Assembly (NCBI RefSeq): GCF_918797505.1
Contig: NC_092797.1
Location: forward strand, 3,630,288-3,694,287
DNA from: Bemisia tabaci
Taxonomy: Eukaryota; Arthropoda; Insecta; Hemiptera; Aleyrodidae
Direction of reading: 5' to 3'
DNA length: 64,000 bases
Below, in pieces: positions 44,793 through 55,750 of this stretch. Below the pieces are notes generated by a model that did no database searches, was not told the DNA's origin, and worked only from the letters and a program-made list of their open reading frames with translations. The position numbers were made by a program, and so were the translations under genes. Within the stretch, counting starts at the first letter, position 1, and the number at the start of each line of letters is the position of its first letter.

Positions 44793-45233
44793 GACGGTTG
44801 CATTTTTTGTGTCAGAGCGACGTGCGATGTATCACATCAATTCGTTCCATAATTTCAGCTTCTTGTCATTTTTTTCGAATTTTGAGATAGCACTTCTGTT
44901 ATCATGAGATTAAAGAATTCATGTAGCCAATTTAACAAAGAAATTCAACGTGTCAAAGGCAGGGTTTTTTCAGAAGAAAAATATCGCATTTGATGCTGAT
45001 ATTGAAACTGCACTCGAATGCGATATTTTTCCTCTGAAAAAACCCTGCCTTTAATACATTGAATTTCTTTGTCAAATTGGGTACATGAATTCTTTACTCT
45101 CATGACAACAGAAGTGCGATCTCAAAATTCGAAAAAAATGACAAGTAGCTGAAATTATGGAACGAATTGATGTGATATATCGCACGTCGCTCTGACACAA
45201 AAAATGACATCCGTCGAATCACCTTAAAACTGA
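44793..45233. mobile_element. Family E foldback MITE, copy 2
   Basis: Same plan as 3511..3951: TTTTTTGTGTCAGAGCGACG at the left pairs with CGTCGCTCTGACACAAAAAA at the right, and the centre is GATATTGAAACTGCACTCGA. The arms here are better matched than in copy 1, so this copy may be younger. About 440 bp. Confidence 0.85.
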
Positions 45234-45307
45234 AGAATGCGATTGCCTCATTTTCGCCAAAAGTGTCAGTCAGGCCGTATTATTCCTTTTGCCCTCGATA
45301 TACTGCT

Positions 45308-45547
45308 GCGCTAAGGGAAAACGCCTATGAATATTCGAGAGTTTCCACATTATAAATTGTTCATTTTTGAATTGAGGTATGAATATTTTTTCTCGAAATT
45401 TTCAGATAATTTAGATCCGATTGCGATGAAAATTCTCTGAAAAGTTTGAAATCAAATATTCATAGATTCCCTCACTTTATATTTTAGCAACGGGACTTTG
45501 GCAACCTTCGAAGGCTCATACGCTGTTCTCCCTTAGCAAGGCAGTGA
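45308..45547. mobile_element. Family A MITE copy
   Basis: Left end CTGCTGCGCTAAGGGAAAAC, right end CTGTTCTCCCTTAGCAAGGC. About 240 bp. Confidence 0.8.
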
Positions 45548-45787
45548 AGCCGGCAGTTTTGAGCTCAAACGTTAAAAGTTGTATTCATACGCAGTTAAAA
45601 ATGTCCGTGATTACGACTACTTTGAATTACTTTTTTTGGAAGAAAAGTTTGTGCCAAAGTCGCCACTGTTTCTTCTCCATTTAAATTCCGTGTACGCAAT
45701 CACTTCTATGTGAGACAGCCTGCCTCTGCTTTTTTAAAAATGTTTGTGTTTAAGGTCCTTTTGGGTTACTCTTCACAGTGTAAGAGA

Positions 45788-45992
45788 GAGCTAACGGCTA
45801 AGCTAGGCTTGGTTGGGTTAAGCAACTAAACTAACTTTGTGGTGATGCGTAGAGTATCGCGCAGGGTTGAAGGCGCGAAAGACGTGAGTTCAGAATAATT
45901 CTCACAAATCCTTTACCACGTTCGTTTAAAACCGGCCAAAGCATACTATGAGTGTTACTGCTGATTTAAACATGTTGTATAATCGAACTTAC
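45788..45992 (+). repeat. Family C repeat, copy 4 (diverged)
   Basis: GGTTGGGTTAAGCAACTAAA, then TAGAGTATCGCGCAGGGTTG and CGTTTAAAACCGGCCAAAGC. Clearly related to 828..1172 but with many substitutions. Confidence 0.7.
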
Positions 45993-47389
45993 AAGGTTCA
46001 AAATGTTGTGTGTTTATAGTTACTTTAGGATACCTTTTTTTGTCAGATCAATCAAAACTGTTTATTTTGAGACTGTCTCATCACTTGTGTCGAAAAAAAT
46101 TGCTTGTAACTTTTCATCGCCGTCCCATGAATATGGTCTGAGAATATCGCACAAAATTTCGAAAAATATTATCCTAAACATGTGACATCAAATTTACAGC
46201 AGAAACCCCAAGACGCTAGAATCGAAGTACGTTTTTCTACGATTTAATCGTGCATATATTTCACCTTGAACTTGAGAACAGAAACTACGACATATTTACG
46301 CACTCCCTCATTTTATCCTTTCGACGTCAACGCACCCATGCTGTAAGTTCGAACACCTCAGAAACACTTGGAATAAAATAACCGTAACTCCCACTCCACC
46401 ACCCCCAACCCACCACACCACCCCGTCTGGACCGCAGAACGCAGAAAATCACTGAAACGAAAACAATGTAACGCGTTTCGCTTTTAAACCTTTTAAAGAA
46501 TCGTGCCTGCAATCCCACGTCCCCCCACCAAAAGCACTTAACGCCTATATTTAATTGCTACTTGAGACTAATTGCGAGTCTATGCCGTTGTTCCCTCCGT
46601 CGAACTGGAGGAAACCCAAGGGAACGCGGCAACTAGTTCCTCCGTGGAAATCGAGCAAGCACGGAGAGACTCGAGTCTCTAGAGCGTCTACGCATATCGT
46701 TAGTCGTGTCGCCCCTCGCAGGTAGGCAACCCGCTGCTCTTATGTCCGCCATCCGGGAACCCTCCTTAAATTCATGAGTTTTAAGTGTCGGTCCTTGAGT
46801 CCTCCAATTGTGCGTTACGAGGCTTTAATTATCGTCGTGTGCGAGAGTTTTCTTTTCTCTCCGCCAGGGGCGCTAGGGGGAGGAATACCCACGGCGTGGC
46901 TCCGTATTGTTGGAATTTGAAGGCAGTTAAGGCAATTTCCGGACGCGTCTAAGTTTTTTTGTTAATTGCACTCGATGGGAGTGGGGTGGAGGCATTTATC
47001 TCTCCTCACTCCACTCGAGCAGGAAATGAAATACGAGCTGGTAATATCTCGGAGAAGTCGTACCAGCTCGTTAAAAAAAGGAAAAAACCATTTTTTGAGC
47101 AACATACTTGTAAGACTGCCTTATAGAGCTATTAAAATGGGATTCCCTTCGTTTTATGAGGTAGGCAAAACGAGTTACATGCTGCAATGGTGTGATTCAT
47201 ACCTGCCCTCTCAGAGGTATATTAACCGTGAACGGAATTCTAGCTGATACTTGCAAAAAAACGTATTGCTTCTAGCCCACCGCGGCTGTGAAAATTCGTA
47301 TGACTGCATTTTCCAGAGTTTTAGAAAATACTGTCTTAGAAACTTAGGAAAGTGTCATATCTCTCCGTTGTCTCCGATTAGCTCCTGTA
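45993..47389. other. No gene recognised
   Basis: Includes a CA/CC-rich patch near 46400 and a GC-rich, low-repeat segment at 46560..46940. Frames are short. A regulatory island is possible on composition alone. Confidence 0.4.
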
Positions 47390-47639
47390 CTGCTGTGCTA
47401 AGGAAGAACGACGTATGAACATTAGAGAGTTGATAAATTTCCTTTGATGAAACGTTCATTTTTGAGGAAAAGTATGAATTTTTTCCTTTCAATTTTTAGG
47501 AACTTTAGATCAAAATACGAACAAAATTCTCTGAAAAATTGGGAAAAAAATATTCATAAGTTTACCAGAGAATTCGTGTTTTATCAAAGAATTGCTACGC
47601 CTGAAGGCTCACAAGGCGTTGTTCCTTAGCTTGGCAGTG
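47390..47639. mobile_element. Family A MITE, well-preserved copy
   Basis: Left end TACTGCTGTGCTAAGGAAGA, right end GGCGTTGTTCCTTAGCTTGG followed by CAGTGTA. This copy shows both outer ends, which in inverted form begin near CACTGC. About 250 bp. Confidence 0.85.
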
Positions 47640-49009
47640 TAGATGACAGGAATAGGTTCCTACTTTTAGTTATGACTATCTTCACAGAAATCGTCTTTTG
47701 TTATCTATTTCAGCAGCTTTTCCAGTCAAAAATGAACTATTTGCCGTGGATTATGTAACTTTTTCCAGCAACATTACCAGATTTTTGTATTCGGCGACGT
47801 TATTTCCATATCGTCCAGTGAATAATTACCCGTGGGTGGGAGAATATTTTTGATTGGGGGTTTCTTTCATTCTGATGAAGGTTCCTATTAGCGAGATTTT
47901 ACTGAGATTACATTCTAGGAACAGCTGTGCGATAAGATTTGAAACATGTGTAAAAAGGAAATTGAGAATTTAAGAATCGCTTCCTCGTGCCTTGGAAATT
48001 GTTACCTTTTTAATGTAATTTCAATAAGAAGTAATTAATTAAATAATGTAATTTCAAATCATTCATTCATTCTCTCGTAACAACTTGTTCACAGTTTCCA
48101 AATACGCTGGATTTGCACGAGCCGTTGAAATCTTAAGTCAAGTATGAATGCTTGAATGAGATGAATGTCTCGTCGAAGGGCATGATTACCAAATTCTGGT
48201 GATAATTATCAGCGACTCGTTTTTCTAAATTCAGCGTTTCTCGAGCGTCTTTGAAAGATCTTGATCGAGAAGTAAAATTATCTTCAACGGTCGTTCAGAG
48301 GGCCCGAAGGAGGCGAGAGATAAGAGGGCTAAGGATGAAGAGGAGGAAATTGAATGTTCAAGTTTTTAATTTTTCGGTTCTGAAAAAGCAGAAAACAGCG
48401 CTGACAGATCTTAAATATTCCCGCAAAAAGTTGTTTTATTTCAAATTGCCGCATTTGATTTTGTCGGGTATTGTGTCGAGTCCTTTTGAAATGAAAGCTT
48501 TCAATGCAGAAAGAGGACATTTATGTTTACAGGGTCCGTCAAAGCTGAGATACTTGCAAACCAAAAAACCGCACTTGCTAATTTTTTTCGTTTTCAGTCT
48601 GTGGATCGTTGTATGAAAAATCTGAAAATAAAGTCAAAACCTTTGTTCCCAGTTTGCAATCGATTTCAGTGTATCGACATCAGTTGTTAATGCTCAATAG
48701 TGCTTCCTGTTTATATTTAAATTTTGAAATATGGATTTCGGCAAGAACATTTATCAATGATTGATTTAGAGACTGAGATGAATCGATCGCACCCAAGATG
48801 TATTGCGTTGAAGTTGTGGATCCATCTGAAACAGCGCTCCAAAGTGATCAATATCCAAACGATTCATTTGCTCTGAGTGGAAGTTAACGAATGAAAAATT
48901 ACAATAATATTTCTCATCATGTTTTGGAAAAATCACGGCAGATTTGAAGTGTTCATTTTTGTTTACTCGAATCGTGATCTTCTGCCGTCAAGTCGAAGCG
49001 ACACAGCGT
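47640..49009. other. No gene recognised
   Basis: AT-rich DNA. A 121-codon + frame (48251..48616) is basic at its start and hydrophobic at its end but matches no family I know. It lacks codon bias or splice support. Confidence 0.4.
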
Positions 49010-49085
49010 AAGGCGCTCTGAGCAACTATTCCGCCTCAGAAGTATTGCACAGTATCAGACGGAAATGAAGGCGCACTAACGTGTG
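49010..49085 (+). repeat. Family M repeat, copy 2
   Basis: GAGCAACTATTCCGCCTCAG and AAGTATTGCACAGTATCAGA match 7206..7290 with several changes. Confidence 0.55.
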
Positions 49086-49188
49086 TAAACTGACTTGTAT
49101 TGTTTAGTCCTGCGTAAAGTCCTACTGATCCTACGAGATGCAGTTTCTGTTCAATCGAATTTTGTATAACTTGGTGCCACTGAAATAT

Positions 49189-50525
49189 TGTCAAAAACAT
49201 TTTAACAATATTTTAACAATATCGAAATAATATTGCTGCAATAGTTTGTTGTCCGCCCCCCTGACAATATTGCAGCAATATTGTCAAGGTAATATTGATA
49301 ATATATTTTAAAAATATTTACTTGCGATGAGGTTATCATATTCCATATCCGTGTGCGCGCACTCTAGGAGACGTCTTTGGTACTAATTTTCTTTCTAATG
49401 TACACATGCGTCCAGGTTGTGGATCGTAGAGTTGTTACTGACCTTAAAATCCGCGCCGTCCTAGTCGGGATTAGAACCCACGCCTCGGGGTGGAGTTGAT
49501 ATCCGAAGTCCAGTACTTTACCACCAGACCAGCCAGGCTTGATGTAGATGGGCCCGTAAATTCAATCTCTTAACTATCGCAGGCCTCTGAGTCCGTAATA
49601 TGTTTGTTTATTGACGGATTCTTATAATATTTTACCAGAATTTATTATTTATTATTTATTTATTATTTTTTATTTCATCCTGTAATTTGTGTTTCAAATT
49701 CTTTATTAATTGTACTCAACATATTCCTATTCATGTATTACAAATTTTCGTTTTTTTTAACTCTCTCTCATTTTTTTCTTTACCAAATTACTGTTTTTTA
49801 TAATTGCGTCTTTTTCCAGTTTTAATTATTTGAGCTTTTTCCTAGTTTGAATTTATGTCGATGTATTTATGTTATGTTATTTATTTTTTTCCCTTCTTTT
49901 TGTCTTTTCTTCCCCCCCCCCCTTTCTTTTTTCTAGCGATTGATTTTAGTAAGTTCCGCAAAATAATTGGTAAACAGAGCAAAACCATACGCTAATTTGG
50001 CAAACATTTTGAAAATCTAGCAAAAATTTTAGCCATAATAGCATAAACTAGTAATGTTAATTTCGCAAAAGTATAGTTTGCCATTTTCGCACAATAAAAT
50101 TACCACTTTTGCAAATTGTTTTGTCGTTCTCGCCACGAGGGTGGGCATTTTAGCAAAAAAAGCAAATTGCAGAAATCGCAAACCATTTTTTGCCATTTTA
50201 GCAATTAATTTTTAAATATTACAAAAATATTTATAAAATATTTTTAACATAATATTAAACAAATATTTTTAAACTAATATTTCTAAAATAATTTTAAAAT
50301 ATTTTGTAAATATATTTTACAAACTGTTTTAAAAGTAATTACATAAATATATTTTGTAAATATATTTAAAACATTTTTATAAATATATTGTTACAATATT
50401 GTCATGAAATATTTTAGCAATATTGTCAACATATTTCTGCAGTGTATTTAAGGAAATATTTACATGACAATATTGTTTCAATATTGACAATATTGCCGCA
50501 ATATTGCTGCAATATTTCGTGTTAG
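49189..50525. mobile_element. AT-rich element with CAATATTG arms and a tRNA-like module
   Basis: The ends carry GAAATATTG (left) and its inverse near 50517 (right), embedded in many CAATATTG and TTTTAAAATATT repeats. In order inside: left AT arm, tRNA-like module (minus strand, 49468..49540), T-rich tract (49620..49935), GCAAAA-rich section, right AT arm. This is the same order of parts as in 20021..21971, although the outer ends differ. Boundaries are approximate. Confidence 0.55.
49468..49540 (-). other. Degenerate tRNA-like module
   Basis: On the minus strand, GGTCTGGTGGTAAAGTACTG resembles a D-arm region, TGGACTTCGGAT an anticodon arm, and GGCGTGGGTTCTAATCCCG a variable/T-arm region with a B box. 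The pattern resembles a long-variable-arm tRNA such as Leu or Ser. The anticodon stem pairs poorly and the acceptor stem is not visible, so it is not called functional. Confidence 0.55.
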
Positions 50526-50635
50526 GCGGGCAGGTGGCATTCTCTTCACTTGTAATTTGAATTTCAACTAAAATTTTCTTATCGAATATAGAATAACGTG
50601 TAATTAAATGAGTCTATTTCGGTGGAGATACCGTG

Positions 50636-51265
50636 AACGCACTGTGGTTCGAGTCAATCAGAGAGGTCGAACATGAAATTTTGTACCAAAACTGCAAATT
50701 TTGATGTTCATTTCGCCACATTTTAAATTTTGAGGGGTGCTTTATGAAAGAAAATTTCACGAGGAAAGTCCCTTCCTCTTGAATGTCACGCCAGTGTTGA
50801 TGAAGGATAAAAGTAGGTGCCTCGCAGCGCCACACAGTGGATCGAGTCAATTGGAGAGGTACGACATGACATTTTTTACTAAAACTGCAAATTTTGATGT
50901 TCATTTCGCCACATTTTAAATTTAAGGGGTGCTTTAGAAAGAAAATTTCTCGAGGAGAGTCCCTTGAATCCTCTTGAATGTCACGCCAGTGTTGATGAAG
51001 GATAAAAGTAGATGCCTCGCAGCGCCACACAGTGGATCGAGTCAATTGGAGAGGTACGACATGACATTTTTTACTAAAACTGCAAATTTTGATGTTTATT
51101 TCGTCACATTTTAAATTTCAAGGGGTGCTCTAAGAGGAAAATTTTACGAAGAAACCAATGAAACCACTTTTAGAATCTTAAAACTTTGTATGAACGGAGT
51201 CATATGCGTTTAAAGTTTCCAAATTTCGTCCGACCTCTTGTATTGACTCGATCCACCGTGGGAGG
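50636..51265. repeat. Family L: 194-bp tandem units ending in an inverted copy
   Basis: Units start at about 50640, 50834 and 51028, an exact 194-bp period for the last two. Each begins CAGTGGATCGAGTCAATTGG or a variant and ends with GTTGATGAAGGATAAAAGTA and CCTCGCAGCGCCA. The array ends near 51262 with CTCGATCCACCGTG, the inverse of the unit start, so the array looks like an expanded foldback MITE. Single copies lie at 55751..55985, and a joint fragment lies at 53369..53412. A 143-codon minus frame across it is a repeat by-product. Confidence 0.85.
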
Positions 51266-51616
51266 GTGACACAGGAGTTGGTCATTCGGGGCGGAAGTGG
51301 ACAGTGAGCCCAACAAGGGTCATTGATGAGCGCGGAATACATTATCGAGTGCCCGCGGCGGTTGTCGGCCTAATCGCCTCGAAATGAAATACAACAAATT
51401 AGATTCCGGGAACAGATAGCCGCCAATCCGATGCCCTGCAAAAAGCTCCGACATACCTCATTACGGCACTTGCAGCGGCCTCTCATGGACCCGCTCCGAA
51501 ATTTATGAACCATAATTGATTTTATGATATATCTCCCCGTTCGGACTCCCCCGAAAACACCCCGAGCGCTTTCACCCCTTCGTTCCGACACACCCACTCC
51601 GTTCATCGATAACCGG
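51266..51616. other. No gene recognised
   Basis: GC-rich, CpG-containing, low-repeat segment between family L and family A. Confidence 0.4.
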
Positions 51617-51860
51617 CGTGAGTCAAAACGCCGTAAGAGCATTCCGACGTTGCCAAATTCCCTCTCAGAATGTTTTCATTTATGAGGGAAGTTATGAATA
51701 TTTTTCCGTGACATTTTCCGACTTCTCAAATCAAATTACGAACGAAATACTCTCGACAAAAAATTGGAAGGGAAACGTCTACAAATTCCCTGAAAATTCC
51801 GGAGAGTGGAAGGAAGTTTGGAAACGCCTGATGGCCCTTACGCGGCTTTTACTTAGCGCG
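51617..51860. mobile_element. Family A MITE, diverged copy
   Basis: GAGTCAAAACGCCGTAAGAG at the left, GGAAACGCCTGATGGCCCTT near the right. Outer ends are eroded. A 167-codon frame across it continues into unrelated flank and is not called. Confidence 0.65.
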
Positions 51861-52907
51861 GGTGATCAGAGGTCCGGTGAAATATTTTCCCACCGCTCGT
51901 CTGCATGTCCCTGCGTTGTGTTTGTATCTATCTTAATAGATAGCGGCCCTTTTTGCCCGGCGGGCGACGGCAACGTTGTCAGATTGTGCTGTACAATATG
52001 GATCTTTTACTCGGGTTTAAATGAGGGAAAAGTACTGATTTTTCAGCACTACTTTTCGGCAATGGGCGATGGTTATCGGATGTGTGAACAAACGCCACTG
52101 GTGAGTCATCAGCGAAATTGAATTCTTCCTCCTGAAAGTGGCCCAATTCAACACCTCCTGTTAAATTGGCAATAATATTACGCTAATAGAGAATACCCAT
52201 CACGACATTTTCAGTTAGCTAAATAAATAACATATATTTCTAAGGGAGAGAAAATGTCACACAACTTCAATTTTAAAACATTTTACACTGCATCTGCCGT
52301 AGTGGTATGGGAAAAAAGGAGACAAGGAAAAATAAGAATACGGAGAATCTAAAAGGAATAATATGAAAATGAAGAAGGAAAATGCCCTTTTACTCGTCTT
52401 CTTTTTATTCTTCTTCTTTTTAAGAACATTCTTTGCCATCTTGGTTTGATATTGAAATCGGAAGATTGGTATTGAAATTTTTTTTGTTAGAAGGTGGCTG
52501 CCCTTTTGGGCCATAAGAGCTCCATATTGTTCTTGTCTGTGCACGCCCTATATAGGTACTTTAGTCCAGTGGTCCATTTCAGTAATGAGCCTGCAAGATG
52601 AAAAACATGACGGCATGGCAACACCGGGAGGGCTCTCGGCCCGATGAGGCAGCATTGTCGGAGCCTGAATAAAAGCTCTAATTTACTCGAGTTAAAAATC
52701 CGGGCTGAGTGGATGCAAGTTTGAGGGGCGTAACACCGGCGGGAGGGGGGAGGGGGCTGCGGGGGTGGCGCTCGTCAAGAAGTTGGAGTCACTTTTTCGA
52801 TCTACTCAGACCTTAATTAGCGCGCTGAAGCCTCGGCCCAGCCCCCGCCCCCGCCCCCGCGGCTCCAGGCTCGAGGGCCGTCTCCGTCGCCGTCGCCGAA
52901 TGTGAAA
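51861..52907. other. No gene recognised
   Basis: AT-rich, then strongly GC-rich from about 52700, with CCCCCGCC repeats near 52840. No credible coding frame. Confidence 0.4.
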
Positions 52908-52918
52908 CGGACGTATTT

Positions 52919-53031
52919 CTCCCAAACGGAACTATGTGCATCAAGACATGAGCCCTGAGACCCATAAGAATATATAGCATAACAGGGCTCACGTCATGAT
53001 ACACATAGTTCCGTTCGGCAGAAATGCGTCC
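52919..53031. mobile_element. Family G mini-MITE, copy 3, with 11-bp flanking repeat
   Basis: 113 bp from GGACGTATTTCTCCCAAACG to GCAGAAATGCGTCC. The flanks are GAATGTGAAAC (52908..52918) and GAATGCGAAAC (53032..53042), 10 of 11 matching. A 9-11 bp target duplication is typical of Mutator-like elements, which makes this the best clue to the family's class. Confidence 0.8.
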
Positions 53032-53368
53032 GAATGCGAAACGCGAGTCGTGTCCCTGTCCCCGCGTCATAATCTCCGACCCTTCGGTCCTCGGCCCTCT
53101 TCATCAGCCGCCGCCGAGCCACCCAAGAGGATCCCTCAAAGATCCCTGAAAAATTCCGTGTCTCTCAAATTCCGCGCCGGGGTTCATGGAGGATAAGGGT
53201 AGGTCCCGCCAAGCGTCGTCGCGAAATATTTCACAGATACAGTACTCATAAAGCTGAGCATTTCCTTGTTTTCAGAGTACTATGGGTTGGTTTTCGTTCG
53301 GTTTCATTGACCAAACGGATTCGGTTAATCTACCAAATTTTTGGTTTGTCCCTTTCGCTTGAATTTCA

Positions 53369-53412
53369 CGCCAGGGTTGATGAAGGATAAAAGTAGGTGC
53401 CTCGCAGCGCCG
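53369..53412 (+). repeat. Family L joint fragment
   Basis: ACGCCAGGGTTGATGAAGGA and AGTAGGTGCCTCGCAGCGCC, identical to the junction region of the 194-bp units. A weaker relative lies near 53175. Confidence 0.75.
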
Positions 53413-54649
53413 AAAATAATATTAACAGAAAATATCTCAAAGATACCGTGCTTATAAAGCTGAGCATTTCCATGTTTTTGGATTACTTTGGATGGGTTTT
53501 GTTTGGATTAATTGATCAAAAGGATTCGGATGAACAACTAAATTCTTCGTTGAATCAACTGAAACTTCGACTTGTTTCAAAAACCTAATCCACGTTATTT
53601 TACCATTTGAGCATTTTCAACGGAAAAAAGTGTTAGGGTTTATCCCCTAGCTATAACTGTGGTACCACTCCAATTTATTGGATGATATGGAAATTTCCAA
53701 TTAATTGTGGTAGTAACGCAACATTTGGGTTAGTTATCTAATTTATTAGGGTGCTACCACAACTGATTGGGGTACTACCACCATTTATTGGAAATGCCCA
53801 ATTTGTAACTTAACCCTTACCTCTGTTTTTCCATGATCATAAAAAGAAGATGAAAAAGATTTTAAAGGGTTTCACAATCCAAACCGTGCCGCTCTTCAGA
53901 ATGATCGCCGATGACACTGTTTATCCCGCACACCCACAAACTAATTCCGCTTGTGAAATGCTGAAGTAATCCTACTTTCCTCAGCTGTTTATTGCATGTC
54001 ATGCATCTGCGGATCTGCCGAATTTCGACCGCTGAATCTCGTAACACTATCGCGGATTGCGTGCTTCGGATCTCGCGAAAATGCACCGCGCTATATTCTA
54101 CGTGTGCAAGGTCTACAAAAAGCCGGAGCTTTTATTTCTTTCCTAGTCAGACAAAAGGCGTTTTCGTTCTCAACGAAATTGCACACAACCTGCAAAGATC
54201 CGTCATTTTACGAGGCACATCAATGTTGAAGCTGCTCTCAAGCCGGCGCAAAATGTGGACCTTTTACCAAAACCATTCTCGTCCAAGTTGCCAAATTATA
54301 CACATATTCTCAAGATGATGTAGATACAAAATAGTCTCACCGGAGTCGTATCGAACTGCATATTTTATTTCAGGCACCGCCGCACAGAAAGAACTTAGCT
54401 ACATTACACCGTTGCAAAATTTTCTTCTCGCAAATTGCATTTTCATCAGAAAACTGGTGGTCCTTTTTAACTTGAAACACAGAATTTTCTTACGATAATA
54501 CGCTATAATCAGCAAAATTAATTGAACAGAAATCGCATAATAACATTCTTGTATGAAACATTGAATAAGTGCAGCCAGTTTGGAATTTAGACACGTTTCT
54601 TCGTCTAGGAAATTATTAATGGACCACTAGACAAGGTCTAAACTACGTA
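53413..54649. other. No gene recognised
   Basis: AT-rich DNA. Around 53645..53810 CCACAACTGATTGGGGTACT and GGTACCACTCCAATTTATTG variants form a weak foldback with TTGG/CCAA motifs. Frames are unrecognised. Confidence 0.4.
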
Positions 54650-54900
54650 AATACAGCATATCGACGGTGTAAGTCAGCAATCACATAACTCGGCTTGCGA
54701 CGTCGACTTCCTTTCATTCTTTATTTTTTAAACGGAAAACCACTCAACGGCAATTCTTTAAAACTGCCGTGATTTTTCTTCTCTGTGCGAAGAAAATTCT
54801 GCAAAACCTTCAAAGAATGATGTCAATTTCTTCTCCTCTAAAAAAGTAACACAGAGGCGGAGATGTGATTGCCGACTTATACGCCATCGACATATTTCCT
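54650..54900 (-). repeat. Family D modules, inverted, with a family O piece
   Basis: CATATCGACGGTGTAAGTCA to GACGTCGACTTCC and AACGGAAAACCA is the reverse complement of the module at 18690..18805. ACCTTCAAAGAATGATGTCA near 54808 matches 43878. GATGTGATTGCCGACTTATA at 54862 is a second, forward partial D module, so the stretch is roughly palindromic. Confidence 0.65.
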
Positions 54901-55301
54901 CTTCAAAATCTTACGGTTAAAACGATTTACACAACAGGAAGCTTGGAAAGAAACTCCTGAATGAGATATCAACAATTATTTTGAACGTAGATTTAAATGG
55001 AAGTCAGATTGTACAAATGACATCATTTTTATGTTTGTCTTTTCACCAATGTTAAGTTAGTGTAGTTAATGTTTAAGTTAAGTGTAAACGCCCATAAGTT
55101 GTTCAGGAGTTGATTTTCATACATCCCATTGCATGATTTGTTTATCCCAGGAAATGTTGAAGAGAATATTCATGGCAAATGCTTTAATCCATACTTTGTC
55201 CAGAGGATAATTCTTGATTAAAAATCGGAGTTTACATGACAGCACAATGTAATTTCCTCTTTCATGCCGGGAGACTAATTCAATTCTTTATTTTGTTCCA
55301 G
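54901..55301 (+). other. 3' end of the internal intron
   Basis: AT-rich DNA ending with the pyrimidine-rich acceptor CTTTATTTTGTTCCAG at 55301. No repeats recognised. Confidence 0.5.
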
Positions 55302-55456
55302 ATCCGAGCTCATTTACTTTCCGAACAGCACCGACTCTTTTTTTCAAATCCAGAACGTAGAGATTGCAGACGAAGCCATGTACAAGTGCGAAATCACGTA
55401 CTTGGAAGTGAGGGAAAACTGCCAAGTAGTCCAATTCATCAATTTCACGACACTGA
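55302..55456 (+). CDS. Exon encoding second half of the V-set Ig domain
   Basis: This 155-nt exon completes the Ig domain begun at 25205. Its first base finishes the split Arg codon. Continuing the numbering from the first exon (first complete codon as residue 1), IQNVEIADEAMYKCEI spans 75..90 and contains the classic D-x-A-x-Y-x-C motif, with Asp82, Tyr86 and the F-strand Cys88 that should pair with Cys18. Cys99 could bond with the extra Cys25. Possible N-glycosylation sites are Asn67-Ser-Thr and Asn106-Phe-Thr. The exon ends one base into a codon before GTAAGT, so the domain is bounded by phase 1 introns on both sides, the usual arrangement for a shuffled extracellular module. Other frames in this interval lack these motifs. 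The family is likely a neural Ig receptor of the sidestep/beat kind, unproven. Confidence 0.9.
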
Positions 55457-55750
55457 GTAAGTTCCAACATCTATTAATTCTACAAGTCACTCGAAATCGG
55501 GCGCAGTCACTTTGCCGCGAACCTTTTTCCTCGCGGCTTTCAGGGCTCGCTCCATCGACTTGGGCAGCTTTGACTTCTTGGCTTATCTTGAAACCACTTT
55601 TATGTTCGGGCTTTCAACTTGAGCGCTTCCGACACATGCATGGCAAGGACTGAGTCCACGAATTACTTTTTTCTCCCAGTGAAAAGTCATTTTTTGAAAC
55701 TACTGTTTACATTTGCCTCGACCCATCTCTGTGAAGATTTTGAGGCTCCA
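55457..55750 (+). other. Start of downstream intron
   Basis: Begins with the consensus donor GTAAGT. The next exon of the gene was not recognised in the remaining 8.5 kb of the window. Confidence 0.6.

Larger units (their letters stand above)
25383..55301 (+). other. 29.9-kb phase-2 intron inside the Ig domain
   Basis: The donor GTAAGT follows AAAG at 25382. The acceptor is TTTATTTTGTTCCAG before 55302. The phases of the two exons match exactly. The intron contains most of the repeats listed here, including the LINE, the G-poor block and the 194-bp tandem array. I saw no intervening exon that would be needed to complete the domain. Nested genes on either strand were looked for in the frames and none was convincing. 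Confidence 0.8.

Noticed and set aside
48251..48616. 121-codon frame with hydrophobic end
   Set aside because: No recognised family. The hydrophobic end comes from T-rich codons.
49468..49540. Functional tRNA-Leu or tRNA-Ser
   Set aside because: The anticodon stem pairs poorly and no acceptor stem is visible.
50614..51045. 143-codon minus-strand frame with internal protein repeat
   Set aside because: The protein repeat is just the translation of the 194-bp tandem DNA units.
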